DNA from: Saposhnikovia divaricata
Taxonomy: Eukaryota > Streptophyta > Magnoliopsida > Apiales > Apiaceae
Assembly (NCBI GenBank): GCA_036435485.1
Contig: CM071598.1
Span: 122,700,148-122,764,147 of the forward strand
DNA length: 64,000 nucleotides
Direction: 5' to 3'
Positions 12,936 through 24,314 of the stretch are shown piece after piece. Under the pieces are notes generated by a model, which was not told the origin of the DNA, searched no databases, and worked only from the letters and a program-made list of their open reading frames with translations. A program made the translations under genes and the position numbers. Every line of letters starts with the position of its first letter. The first letter of the stretch is position 1.

Positions 12936-13426
12936 TGATATGGGCTGAAAATAAGCCCTAAAGACACATTTAATGTGGCATTAATTAGGCCAAGAATGGT
13001 CCAAACGTGGGGCCCACCAGCTGGGCCAAAAACCCCAATTATAATATTAATTTCGTAATTAATATTGGGGATAATAAACAACTCAGCAATAAGAGTTGGA
13101 TAAGGATATTATTTCCACCAGACTTAGCCACCAAGGCATCCAATTCAATATGGAAACTGATTCCTACAAGGAATAGATCTAGAACCTTCCCCAAAGACTT
13201 GCCCACCAAGTCTCCGAATCCTACCATAATTCTAAGGCTTCTCAGCCTATATAAAGGGCCTGACCCCTCATTCTTAGAACTACGTTGGCTTGATTCTCAA
13301 TACGAGATACGTAGGCACTCTGTGAGGACCGATTAAAGTCTCGAACGCAGAAACAGCCATAAAAGCTCGAAGCTCAACCACCGTAGCATTAATTACAAAT
13401 TGTAACCTAGTTTTTGATCCACAACA
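12936..13426 (+). repeat. Element Z 5' LTR
   Basis: 491 bp, TGATATGG...CCACAACA, with a promoter TATA box (TATATAAAG, 13249-13257). Nearly identical to the 3' LTR. Confidence 0.92.
13249..13257 (+). promoter_or_regulatory. TATA box of the Z 5' LTR promoter
   Basis: TATATAAAG inside the 5' LTR, about 210 bp upstream of the gag ATG. It would drive the genomic RNA of Z. Confidence 0.6.
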
Positions 13427-13428
13427 TT

Positions 13429-13444
13429 TGGCGCCGTCTGTGGG
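13429..13444 (+). other. Element Z primer-binding site
   Basis: TGGCGCCGTCTGTGGG follows the 5' LTR by two bases. This is a common plant gypsy primer-site type; I do not assign the tRNA. Confidence 0.7.
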
Positions 13445-13459
13445 ACAACAACATCAACC

Positions 13460-14545
13460 ATGGTTCAAACACGAAGAACAACATCAACCGAGGCCGTGCC
13501 CCTTAACTCTGCTCCACCAGCCACTTCTGATCCGCTAATCGTCACTGAAGAAGGACAAATACTCCCATCAACAGGGGCGGTCATTCAACCTCTTCCCACT
13601 CAGCCCCCAGGAACGACTCCCCATGTAGAGGGGACCTACTCTGTGATTGTCCATCAAAGCCAAGAAACTAACCCTCTCCAGATGGTGGTTTCTCCTCTTG
13701 GTATCGTTGATCGCACGGGGGTACAGATCCATACTACGGATCTCCCTTTGAACACCAACCCTATGTATGGGCTGCCTAATTACCCCCCTCGACGAAGGGA
13801 ACCTGGACCAAGCGGTCACGCCTTACAAATCCGGGATCGAGAATATGATGACTACTCTGGTCCCTATACTGATGATTCAACATCATCCGAGGATGATGAT
13901 CGAGATGAAGCCCCGAGGAGGCGACATGCTAGCAAAGAACCTCAAAGAAGGACACGAAGAATCCATGATGGACTCCCCTTGACAACTGCTGAGAAAATCA
14001 AGGCTTATGAGGTAGAGATCTTAAAATTGAAGGACGATATTGCAAGAGAACAAGATAGATTGAATCAAGCTCAGCCTCCTCCAACTGCAGAGAGGATTCC
14101 AATTATAAATTTGGAGAGGCCTTTAAGAAGGCAAAGAAGGGCCGAAGCCCCAACTGAAAAGTCAACAAGGGTCGAAACCCCCAGAAGCAACCCTAAGGAT
14201 CTGATGCTACTTGGGGATCCTGATGATCCCACACCCCCGTTTACTGAGGAGGTGATGAATGCTCGCATCTCGAGGAAGTTCAAGATGCCGACAATCAAGG
14301 CCTATGATGGAACGGGCGATCCCGCAAACCATGTTAGGACATTCTCAAATGCACTGCTGTTGCAGCCTGCGAGCGACGCCTTAAAGTGTAGGGCGTTCCC
14401 TCAAACCTTGTCTGGCATGGCTCAAAGGTGGTATAGCCGCTTACCTGCAAACTCAATTGGCTCATTCAAAGAACTGAGTGCCGCCTTTGTCAGCCAGTTC
14501 ATTAGTGGGAGAGTTCATGAAAATAGTTCTGCATCCCTTATGTAA
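13460..14545 (+). pseudogene. Element Z gag, N-terminal part, broken by a frameshift
   Basis: Gag forms the virus-like particle that packages element RNA. The ATG at 13460 is the first after the primer site and is kept. The 361 codons have a Pro-rich N-terminus, an acidic/basic linker (residues ~130-170), a coiled-coil stretch (~175-200), and the start of the retrotransposon gag domain with the AFPQTLSGMAQRWYSRL signature (~310-330). The frame ends at TAA 14543-14545, just after VSQFISGR, in mid-domain. The gag domain continues in another frame from about 14545 (NLRDYLKRF...). A 1-base insertion or 2-base deletion near 14536-14545 therefore inactivates it. Confidence 0.85.
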
Positions 14546-17500
14546 GAACGAGAATCTGAGAGATTACCTCAAGCGGTTCACCAAGGAGACGCTGAATATC
14601 ACTGATCTGGAAAATAAGGTGGCCATGGTAGCCCTGGAACATGGAACCACTGATCTCTTCTTTAAAAGGTCTTTGGCAAAACATCCTCTTGAAAATATGG
14701 CCGAGCTCCAACGGAGGGCCGACAAATATATCAAGGCTGAGGACAGCATGAAGAAGGAAACCACAGGAGGCAATGGCAAGGGTTCTAATGATTCGAAGAA
14801 GCGAAAGCAAGAGCAAGAGTACGATGCTAGGGACAAGTATCCCCGGACTAGCAAGGATTCTGATTCACCGCCAAAGAAGGGTTTGGGATCGAGGTTTTCT
14901 GATTATGCAAGGCTGAACGCTCCTAGGAGCCAGATCTTGCTAGATATTGAGAAGGATAAAGACTTCCGAAGGCCGAAGCCACTTAGGGGTGATCCCACGA
15001 AAAGGAACAAGGATCAATACTGTAGGTACCACCGTGATGTGGGTCATGATACAGACGATTGTAGACAGTTGAAAGATGAGATTGAGTTCTTGATCCGGAA
15101 AGGAAAGCTAAGCAGGTTCACGAAGAATGATGATCGTGGAACCCAAAGAAGGGACTGTGACAGGAGAGACAATAACAAAAGAGACAGCGATCGTGATCGT
15201 GATCGTAATCCACAGCCCCGAGGGCCAGTAATCAATATGATTTGGGGAGGACCAACAGCAGCTGGCACTACCCGAAACTCCCGAAAGGCCTATGCCAGAG
15301 AAGTGATGCACATCGTAGGAGAAGCCCCGAAGCGTGCTAAGACTGAGATTGTGATTGGTTTTGATGATTCAGACCTTGAGGGGGTGAAATTCCCCCATGA
15401 CGACCCGTTGGTCATAACTCCTGTAATTGGAAACTCGGAGGTGAAACGAGTCTTGATAGACAATGGAGCTTTTGTTGATATCTTGTTTCACGATGCGTTT
15501 GTGAAAATGGGGTACACCGATTCTCAGTTAACCTCCACCAACATGCCAATCTACGGATTTAATGGAGTTGAGTCCAAGGTCGAAGGTACTATTCAATTGC
15601 CCATGACCATTGGACAGGAACCTAAGGAAGCTACTCAGATGCTGAATTTCCTTGTGATCAAGGCATCCTCGACTTATAACGCAATCCTAGGAAGGACTGG
15701 ACTTCATGCCTTCAAGGCTGTGGCCTCCACATATCATATGAAGATTAAGTTTCCAACCCGGAATGGTGTTGGAGAACAAAATGGTGATCAGAAGATGGCA
15801 AGAAGTTGTAACGTATCCGCGCTAAGGGCTGATGGAGTCGGGGGGCAGGTACTTCCGATCGAAGACATGGATGTCCGTGGTGATGATGAACACCGAGGAA
15901 AGCCAACAGAGGACTTAATACCTATTCCTCTGGAGCTAGGTGACCCTGAGAAGGTGACTTATATAGGAGCCTCTTTGAAGGAACCCCTGAAGGGCAAGTT
16001 GATAGCATTCTTGCAAGAAAATGGCGATGTGTTTGCTTGGACAGCAGCTGATATGCCAGGGATTGATCCCCAACTCATAACTCACAAATTGAATGTCGAT
16101 CCTAATCGGAAGATAATACAGCAGAAGAAGAGGAACTTTGCACCTGAAAGGCAAGAAGCCATAAAGCAAGAAGTGGAAAAGCTCTTAGAAGCTGGGTTTA
16201 TCGAAGAGATTCAGTTTCCAGAATGGTTGGCTAACCCTGTGATGGTCAAGAAAGCCAACGGTAAGTGGAGGATGTGTATAGACTTCACCGACTTGAATGA
16301 CGCATGCCCTAAGGATTGCTTCCCTTTACCAAGGATAGACATGTTGATAGATGCCACAGCTGGACATGAGATGCTTAGCTTCATGGATGGTTTCAGCGGC
16401 TACAATCAGATTAAGATGCACAAGGATGACGTCCCTAAGGTATCTTTCATAACTGACTTCGGTGTTTTCTGCTATCTTGTTATGGCTTTCGGTCTAAAAA
16501 ATGCAGGAGCTACTTACCAACGACTAGTGAATAAGATATTCGCCCATCTGATTTGAAAAACCATGGAGGTCTATGTTGATGACATGCTAGTCAAGAGCCT
16601 GTTCAAGGCAGACCACATTAAGCACCTCAGAGAGGCATTCGAAGTGTTGAGGCACCACAAAATGATGTTGAATCCAGCCAAGTGTGCCTTTGGCGTTGGA
16701 TCAGGAAAATTTTTGGGTCTTATGGTTTCGAAGTGAGGCATAGAGGCCAATCCTGACAAGATCAAGGCGATCTTAGACATGGAGCCACCACGCTCTATAA
16801 GAGATGTGCAGAAGTTGACAGGCCGGGTAGCGGCTTTAGGAAGATTCATCTCCAAGTCTGGTGACAAATGCTTGCCTTTCTTTCAAGCATTGAAGAAGGT
16901 GAAAAATTTTGAGTTGACCCCTGAGAGCCAAGAGGCCTTTGAACAACTGAAGAAGTACATGGTTGAAGCCCCGTTGCTGGCTAAACCTAGTCCCGGAGAG
17001 ACTCTTTATATATACCTGGCGGTATCTGAGCAAGCGTTGAGCGCCGTTCTCATTCGAGAAGAGAAGAAGGTCCAGAAACCTATCTATTATGTGAGCAAGG
17101 TGTTGCACGGGGCGGAGCTGAATTACTCCCCCATTGAGAAGTTCGCCTTGGCATTGATAACAACCTCGAGGAAGTTACGCCCGTACTTCCAGGCACATAA
17201 GATTGAGGTCCTGACGGACCAACAGTTGAGAAACATTTTGCATAGCCCGAAGGCTAGTGGAAGGGTAATCAAGTGGGCGATTGAACTTGGAGAATTTGAC
17301 ATCACGTATAAGCCTCGAACAGCCATTAAGGCTCAGGCATTGGCTGACTTCGTGGTTGAATGCACCATTAGCAACCAAGAAGTCGGGGGGCAGGAAATGA
17401 TAACAACCCCTGAGAAGCAAGATAAAGATGGAGAACTTGAACCTGATCGGAAGGAATATTGGGTGCTCTATTTTGATGGAGCATCAAAAACAAAATCTAG

Positions 17501-19166
17501 TGGCGCAGGCTTAGTATTGCAAAGCCCCAATGGGTTCACAGTCGAATATGCTTTGAAGTTGGATTTCCAGACAACCAATAATGAAGCTGAGTATGAGGCC
17601 TTGATAGCTGGTTTAGGCTTGGCCAGAATCATGAGAGTCAAGAATCTCAAAGTTTGTGGATATTCAAGATTAGTAGTCTCTCAAGTAAATGGTGAATTTG
17701 AGGCCAAGGATGAAACTATGGCAAAGTATCTGCGAGTTGTGAAAGCTGTCATGACTCAGTTTGACGAGTGTTATGTAGAACACATCCCGAGAGAAGAGAA
17801 CGTTAAGGCCGATGCCCTGTCTAAGTTCGCTTCTTCCGAGATAGAAAACTATGCAGGGAGTGTTTACTTCCAGGTCTTGAAGGCCCCGACCATCGACTCG
17901 AAATTAGTGGCACCAATTGATGTGAGAAGCTCTTGGATAGATCCTATCAAGGCACACCTTGAGACCGGGTGGCTCCCAGACGATGCCTTGGCGGCACGAA
18001 AACTTTCAGTAAGAGCATTGAGATACACTTTGATTGAGGGCATTCTGCACAACAGATCATTTGTCATCCCGTACTTGAAGTGCTTGAGGCCCCAAGAGGC
18101 AAGGGAAGCTTTGGAAGAAGTTCATGAAGGGATCTGTGGGCAGCACCTGGGGGGCAGGGCCCTAGCTCACAAAATAACTCGTTTGGGATTCTACTGGCCA
18201 GAGATGCTGGCTGATGCACAGGATTATGTCAAGAGGTGTGACAGGTGCCAGAAGCATGCTCCGATTGTCAGGCAGCCGCCTGAGATGTTAACATCAGTCA
18301 GTTCCCCCATTCCATTTGCAATGTGGGGGATGGACATTCTTGGTCCTTTCCCTATGGCATCAGCACAGAGGAAGTTTTTGATTGTCGCCATTGACTACTT
18401 CACCGAGTGGATTGAGGCTAAGCCTTTAGCCAAAATAACCACCAAGCAAGTTTCCCAGTTCTTTTGGGAGAACATAATCTGCAGATATGGCATCCCACGA
18501 ATCCTTGTGACGGATAATGGGACACAGTTCAATAATGAAGAATTTAAGAAGTACTGTGAGGAGAATGCTATTGAGCTTCGTTTTACCTCAGTAGCACATC
18601 CGCAAGCAAATGGACAGGCCGAGGTGGCCAATCGGATCATCCTTGATGGACTTAAGAAAAGGGTTGAACGCTCAAGAAGCACTTGGGTAGACGAGTTACT
18701 GCCTATACTCTGGGCTTATCGCACTACTTGCAAGGTGACCACAGGAGCAACCCCGTTTCTGCTAGCTTATGGAGCTGAGGCAGTTGTGCCACTGGAGATC
18801 ATGCATGCATCACCTCGAGTGGAGGCATTTGAACCTGAGACAAATGAAGAAGGTATGAAGCTCGCCCTAGATCTGATTGATGAAGTCAGGGACGAGGCAA
18901 ACGCCAGAAATGTGGAGCATCAAAAGAAAGCATCCTTCTATTACAACCACAGGGTTAAGGAGAGGTTCTTTCAGCAAGGTGATTTGGTTCTGAGGAAGAT
19001 CGAGGCTTCTGGAGTTGGCCAGAAAGGAAAACTAGCCCCAAACTGGGAAGGGCCGTATCGAGTCAGGAAGACGTTAGGACGAGGATCATATAAGTTGGAG
19101 ACCTTGGACGGGGTTGAGGTGCCCCGTACTTGGCATGCCTTGAACCTCAAGATTTATTATGTTTAA
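14478..19166 (+). pseudogene. Element Z gag end plus Pol polyprotein, two internal stops
   Basis: One frame runs from the second half of gag to the end of integrase. In order: rest of gag; zinc knuckle (CRYHRDVGHDTDDC, ~15030-15070); protease (LIDNGAFVDIL, ~15450); reverse transcriptase (~15950-16740, with YVDD at ~16570); first RNase H (~17000-17360); second, archaeal-type RNase H (~17455-17850); integrase with HHCC finger (~18120-18270), D,D,E core (DILGP, TDNGTQF, GQAEVANR) and C-terminal domain. TGA stops at 16554-16556 and 16734-16736 cut RT on both sides of YVDD. In the second RNase H the GDS Asp is Tyr (CGYSRLVVSQ). The first codon of this frame (GTG, 14478) is not a real start; translation would come from gag. 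Non-functional as read, although copies in trans could mobilise it. Confidence 0.9.
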
Positions 19167-19578
19167 GCTGCCTCTACGAGGATGTAGTTTTTTATTTATC
19201 TAGTAGGAGAAGTAGAAATAAGGTTCGATGAAACCATCCCAGGGTTTTGATGCCCCGAGTAGGACAATAATGAGCTGTGTAAGGGTTGAACCCTTTTTGA
19301 GTTATTAATGCAAACTTGTTTTCCATTTTATGATTCTATGTTTTGTTTATGTACCAAGCACCTGTCGAGTGTGAGTCTAGGAAGACCAAGTACCGAAAAT
19401 AAATGAACATACGAATAAAACAAACAAGTGCATAAATAAAGACCCCGAAGGGCCAACAGTTAGGGTTACATCATTTAAGCCAAATAAAAGTTTAATCACG
19501 AAGGACCGTGATTGAAAGACTAGAAATAAAAGCCACATACGGCTAAGCTAGGCCATGCAAGGCCCGAAACGATCCCAA
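19167..19578. other. Convergent 3' region between Z pol and the antisense gene
   Basis: About 410 bp with no coding. Sense gag-pol and the minus-strand gene end facing each other here, so their 3' transcript ends probably overlap. A TTTTTTATTTATC stretch near 19187 could serve as a minus-strand AATAAA-like signal. Confidence 0.5.
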
Positions 19579-21679
19579 CTACTCATCCGAGGAATCCTCC
19601 TCGCCATTCTCCTCCTCATCAGTCTCTTCCTCGCTACTCTCCTCCTCGTCACTCTCTTCCTCAGAGCTTTCCTCAGCATGTTCCTTACCCGGTTCGGCTA
19701 CCGCCACTGGTGGAGCTGTCACTTCCATCGCCTCAACCTCTTCCTCCCCGGAAGATGAGCTATCTTCAACTACCTTGTTTGAGGGGACTGCTTGACGAAC
19801 TACTCTCCCCTTCTGCACGGTCATAGGCCGTTTCCCTCGAGGATCCGAGGAAACTGAGCCATCCATAGTTGCTCGGACACCCCTCGAACCAGAGCCGGAA
19901 CGGCGATGACTTCCCCTAGAGCCGGAGCCCGAAGCCTGAGCTACTGGGTTGGCCCCGGCGCCCGAAGCAACTTGACAGTAAGGACTTGGAAAGTCCCTCG
20001 GGAAAACCACGGTAGGGTGTCTCTTACTCACAGCATTGATGGCTCGATCCCAGCCAACAGACATGATACCCGGGCGTACTTCATCGTCATGCTTATCTAT
20101 AAGCTGAAAGAAATCCTCAGACTCCTGGTAAGCTTTCACCACTAGCTTGCAGTCTACTGCCCTTTTGTTATACAAGGAGTCATACTGTCTCTGGAGAGAA
20201 TGAGCATCAGCTTCAGCCCGGATGGCCCTGGACTCCAAGTCTTGGTATTTCTCATCAAGAGTTGCTTTCTCCTTCTTCAAGGCCACATTCTCATCTCGGT
20301 ATGCACGACCTAGCCGAGTGCTAGCCTGGAACTGGGCATTCGCCTGGAACAAAGAAGCAATGAGACAATTATAATCACAAGTTAAGTGAAAACACTACTT
20401 CTAGGATGAAAGATTGGAAACCTGATATAGAGCTTGAGCTCCGAGTTTCTCCGCTTCATCAAATTTGTCCCCGGCAGTTACTGTGAAAAGGTCGGGGGGA
20501 GTGATGCTGAACTTGGACCAATCCAAGGCTGACTCTGGGCATCCCAAGACAGAATCTTGCTCACAAATCCCCCAACCAGGGATGAAGGGGGTCTTGACTC
20601 TCCCGTCAGCATTCCGCGATCTCTTTGAAGAGCATCCCAACAGGAACTGAGGGATCTTCGGCCCAGGTTGAACGCAAGCCGCCTCGGCTTTCTTGATCAT
20701 CCTTCTAGTAACTTTCGACTGGTTCTCGGGCCGACTGTCGATCTCCTCAGCAACTGAAATGACAACAGAAAAGATATCGGAATAAGAACAAACAGAGTTC
20801 ATAATATGAAGGTAAAAAATTACCATCAGCAGAAAGTAAGCTAAGGCCAGCTTCTACAAGTCTCTTCTCGGTTAAGAAAACTTTGTAGTGAGTACGGCCG
20901 TCGTCAGCAAGTAGTCTGTCACGATCGAGAAGCTCCTTCTCGTCAAGATCACATACAAAGTGCGTAGCATCATGCACTTCCCCAAACTTAGACATAAAGA
21001 ATTGGCCCCAGTCGCCACCGCGCCATACCAGAATCACGAACTCTCTGTCCCAGTAGTGATGGGAATCTGGGAATGAAAAGGCATTCACAATATGTGGAAC
21101 ATTGGATCTATGCTGAATAGTGACCCATCCCTTCTGAATCTCGGAAGAATTCTTGGTGGCGAATATACTCCGGAACATTGTAGTAGTTGGTTCGATACCT
21201 AGATCTCGGCATCTCAGCATGAATATGATGATCAACCGCCATGCATTGGGATACAATTGGCAGGGGTGAACCTGAAGCTCCGCTAGGAGCCTTATGATGA
21301 ACTGGTCCACCGGGAATCTCAGGCCTGCTTCAAGGGCACCCTTGTAGACACATAACCTTTCTGGGTGCCAATTATAGGTTCTATCGGCTAAGCCAGGAAG
21401 GCGAACCTTGATCGCGTCCGGGAAGCCATATAACTCCTTAATCTTTTCGACATCTTGCTTGTCGAACTTGCACGGACTATGATACGCAGCTAATTCAGAG
21501 TTGTTGGGAAATGCATCCCTCATGGTACTCAACAAGTAAATTAAAGAATCAAATCGATGATCAATATATCTAGGGGGATTCAGTCGAAGATTACCTCGCA
21601 ATGTTTTGGCCAAAGTTCTCTTGGCCATCGCCTCGGACATAGAGAATGACGAAGCTGGAGCGCGGTCGCCATCTGCCAT
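19579..21679 (-). CDS. Element Z antisense gene (aORF), three exons, PF04195-like
   Basis: Minus-strand gene downstream of pol, typical of Tat elements; its function is unknown. Exons: 21679-20824, 20753-20422 and 20343-19579. The introns have GT-AG ends (GATG|GTAATT...TTTCAG and CAG|GTTTCC...TTCCAG), and all phases match, giving 650 residues from ATG 21679 to a stop at 19579. Residues ~60-200 resemble the 'putative gypsy type transposon' domain (Transposase_28, PF04195), with a QLYPNAWRLIIIFMLRCRDLGIEP-like core at ~137-160. Exon 3 opens with a predicted coiled coil (RAYRDENVALKKEKATLDEK region) and ends in a strongly acidic, Ser/Glu-rich tail. No stop or shift is present, in contrast to the damaged gag-pol. 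Splicing is inferred from sequence only. Confidence 0.8.
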
Positions 21680-21791
21680 CTTGAGCTCGAACTTGAAGCT
21701 AGAACTTGAGAGCTTTAGAACTTGAGAGCTTCAGAGAGAATTTTAGAAGTAAGAAGAAGTGAAGTGAATGAAAATGAAGGCTCCTCCCACT

Positions 21792-21800
21792 CTTTTATAG
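21792..21800 (-). promoter_or_regulatory. TATA box of the Z antisense gene
   Basis: On the minus strand CTATAAAAG lies ~115 bp upstream of the ATG at 21679, a normal plant TATA-to-ATG distance. It supports an independent internal promoter rather than read-through from the LTR. Confidence 0.6.
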
Positions 21801-22180
21801 AAGATGGATGACCTCCTATATCAGGTTGAAACACAGCCTGGTTCGTGTTTGCATGTCATCTATCGTTCATATACAAAAAAATGGATTTAATCTGCTATAT
21901 CCGGCAATAATTATACCGGTATGTATGATTCCGGGAAAGAAAAAAAGGATTTACGTGAAGATATAGTAATAAGCTGTGCCAAGTCACTCATCTGAGCTTA
22001 AGGAGCTAATTACGTTTAAGGAAGATAGAATACAATCAATTAGTCTTTGCTAATAAAGAGACTGATTATGCTCTGAAAGGAGGTATACAACATCCATGAT
22101 CAAGGACGTGATTCTAGAACGAGACTCCAGGCATTGTGAAAAGCTCCGAGAGGCACGACACGGCAACCATGGAGCACCTG
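21801..22180. other. Upstream region of the antisense gene
   Basis: Non-coding, moderately AT-rich sequence between the aORF promoter and the tandem-repeat zone. It presumably holds upstream promoter elements, but I recognise no specific site. Confidence 0.4.
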
Positions 22181-22360
22181 TCGGGCGATCAAGAAGCACC
22201 CGGCAGGCAACCAGAAGCACCTGGCAGGCAACCAGGATCCCCTGGCAGCCGACCAGGTGCCATGGAGAGGGTCTGGCCGACCAGGATCTCCTGGCAGCCG
22301 ACCAGGTGCCACGGAGAGGGTCTGGCCGACCAGGATCTCCTGGCAGCTGACCTCCTGGCA
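22180..22360. repeat. GC-rich minisatellite, block 1 (element Z)
   Basis: Variants of a ~21-bp unit around CCGACCAGGATCTCCTGGCAG and of GAAGCACCTGGCAGGCAACC. CCAGGA and TCCTGG within the unit are inverted repeats two bases apart. Open frames through this block are low-complexity and not genes. Confidence 0.75.
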
Positions 22361-22549
22361 CCTCCCGTCAGTTGTTCGGATCGTTTGATGGTTCTATTGA
22401 AGATTTCTTACTTTCTGAAACGAACATCGACCTCCAACTACACATCGTTCAAGCATCGGTTAGCACCGTGTAGTGCCGTCAAATGCCATTCAACGTCATT
22501 TAACATAGATTAAAACGTCGTTTAAACACTTCCAGACAACTTGGGGCAC

Positions 22550-22755
22550 CTCTCGGGCGATCAAGAAGCACCCGGCAGGCAACCAGAAGCACCTGGCAGG
22601 CAACCAGGATCTCCTGGCAGCCGACTAGGTGCCACAAAGAAGGTCCGGCCGACTAGGATCTCCTGGCAGCCGACCAGGATCTCCTGGCAGCCGACCAGGA
22701 TCTCCTGGCAGCCGACCAGGAGCACCTGGCAGCCGACCAGGAGCCACGGAGAGGC
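22550..22755. repeat. GC-rich minisatellite, block 2 (element Z)
   Basis: Same unit family as block 1: about four consecutive CCGACCAGGATCTCCTGGCAG copies after GGCAGGCAACC variants. Separated from block 1 by unique sequence rich in CGTTTAA motifs. Confidence 0.75.
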
Positions 22756-22973
22756 TCCATCTGACTTCCCGATACTCATTTTGGCACCCCCTATCGTTTG
22801 ATTGAATCGTTTGATGGTTTTGTTGAAGGTTTCTCACTTTCCGTGACAAACATCGACCTTCGAATTAGCACCATTCAGTGCCGTTTTATGCCATTTAACG
22901 TCGTTTACACAAACATTGAAACGTCGTTTAAGCATCGTGTGACATCATTAATGTCAACCTGGATCTCCCGTCA

Positions 22974-23102
22974 ACATGTCTGACGATTAAGAAGCACATG
23001 TCTGACGATCAAGAAGCACATGTTTGACGATCAAGAAGCACATGTCTGACGATCAAGAAGCACATGTCAGACGATCAAGAAGCACATGTCAGACGATCGA
23101 GA
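22974..23102. repeat. 22-bp direct tandem repeat (element Z)
   Basis: About six head-to-tail copies of ACATGTCTGACGATCAAGAAGC with few substitutions. Copies are contiguous with no spacers. Confidence 0.85.
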
Positions 23103-23275
23103 AGCACCCGGCAGGCAACCAGGATCTCCTGGCAGCCGACCAGGTGCCTCAAGGAGGGTCAGCCGACCAGGATCTCCTGGCAGCCGACCAGGATCTCCTG
23201 GCAGCCGACCAGGATCTCCTGGCAGCCGACCAGGAGCACCTGGCAGCTGACCAGGACCCTTGTCGGCTGACTCGC
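23103..23275. repeat. GC-rich minisatellite, block 3 (element Z)
   Basis: Third array of the CCGACCAGGATCTCCTGGCAG family, directly after the 22-bp repeats. Confidence 0.75.
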
Positions 23276-23309
23276 TGCCCGGAAGAGGTTACAATTGTCC
23301 CGAATCTCC

Positions 23310-23660
23310 TCCGTTTAGCACCATTTAGTGCCGATTAGCACGGATTAGTGTCGTTTAAGCACCATTTAGTGCCGATTAGCACCGATTAGTGTCGTTTAAG
23401 CACCATTTAGTGCCGATTAGCACCTATTAGTGTCGTTTAAGCACCATTTAGTGCCAATTAGCACCGATTAGTGTCATTTAAGCACCGGGTAGTGTCGTTT
23501 AGCACCGTGAGTGCCAGTTTATCCTTTCAACATTGTTTAACACTGTTTAAGCATTGTTTAAGGCCGTTTAGCGCCGTTTAGTGCCGTTTTATGCCGTTTA
23601 ACGTCGTTTAAACATTGTTTAAGCATCGTTAAGGCTGATTAGTGCCGATTAGCATCGAAT
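23310..23660. repeat. 41-bp and shorter repeats (TTTAGTGCCG family, element Z)
   Basis: About four 41-bp units built from AGCACCATTTAGTGCCG, GATTAGCACCGATTAG and TGTCGTTTA. They grade into shorter degenerate GCCGTTTA/GTCGTTTA repeats. The array lies between the minisatellites and the 3' LTR. Confidence 0.7.
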
Positions 23661-23818
23661 TAACATTGTCGTGAACGCGTCGGTTGCTCCACGCTTCACA
23701 TAAAGACAATACTCGTGAAACACTAGTGTACAAAGATAAACCCTGACCCGAGTCTCGAGTTAGACAAGTAAAACTTCAAGGAAAGCCTGATCAGCTTTCC
23801 TAGAAGTTGGGGGGCAAA

Positions 23819-24309
23819 TGATATGGGCTGAAAATAAGCCCTAAAGACACATTTAATGTGGCATTAATTAGGCCAAGAATGGTCCAAACGTGGGGCCCAC
23901 CAGCTGGGCCCAAAACCCCAATTATAATATTAATTTCGTAATTAATATTGGGGATAATAAACAACTCAGCAATAAGAGTTGGATAAGGATATTATTTCCA
24001 CCAGACTTAGCCACCAAGGCATCCAATTCAATATGGAAACTGATTCCTACAAGGAATAGATCTAGAACCTTCCCCAAAGACTTGCCTACCAAGTCTCCGA
24101 ATCCTACCATAATTCTAAGGCTTCTCAGCCTATATAAAGGGCCTGACCCCTCATTCTCAGAACTACGTTGGCTTGATTCTCAATACGAGATACGTAGGCA
24201 CTCTGTGAGGACCGATTAAAGTCTCGAACGCAGAAACAGCCATAAAAGCTCGAAGCTCAACCACCCTAGCATTAATTACAAATCGTAACCTAGTTTTTGA
24301 TCCACAACA
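23819..24309 (+). repeat. Element Z 3' LTR
   Basis: 491 bp, preceded by the polypurine tract GAAGTTGGGGGGCAAA (23803-23818). TATA box at 24131-24139. Differs from the 5' LTR at roughly five sites. Confidence 0.92.
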
Positions 24310-24314
24310 GTACC

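Larger units (their letters stand above)
12936..24309 (+). mobile_element. Ty3/gypsy element Z (Tat lineage), complete with TSD
   Basis: An 11,374-bp element with two 491-bp LTRs, which begin TGATATGGGC and end CCACAACA, flanked by TSD GTACC (12931-12935, 24310-24314). It has a TGGCGCCGTCTGTGGG primer site, gag, a polyprotein with two RNase H domains, a long antisense gene, tandem repeats, and a G-run purine tract (23803-23818). Dual RNase H and an antisense ORF downstream of pol are hallmarks of the Tat clade. I count about five LTR-LTR differences in 491 bp, so it is a recent insertion. Confidence 0.92.

Noticed and set aside
13007..13336. 109-codon frame repeated at 23890-24219
   Set aside because: It lies entirely in the Z LTR and is duplicated only because the LTR is duplicated.
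22974..23102. Regular short direct repeats resembling a CRISPR array
   Set aside because: The 22-bp units are contiguous with no unique spacers, and the context is a plant retrotransposon.
22096..23338. Several overlapping open frames of 60-125 codons on both strands
   Set aside because: They are translations of GC-rich minisatellites (repetitive RISWQPT/GCQEILV text) and disappear outside the arrays.
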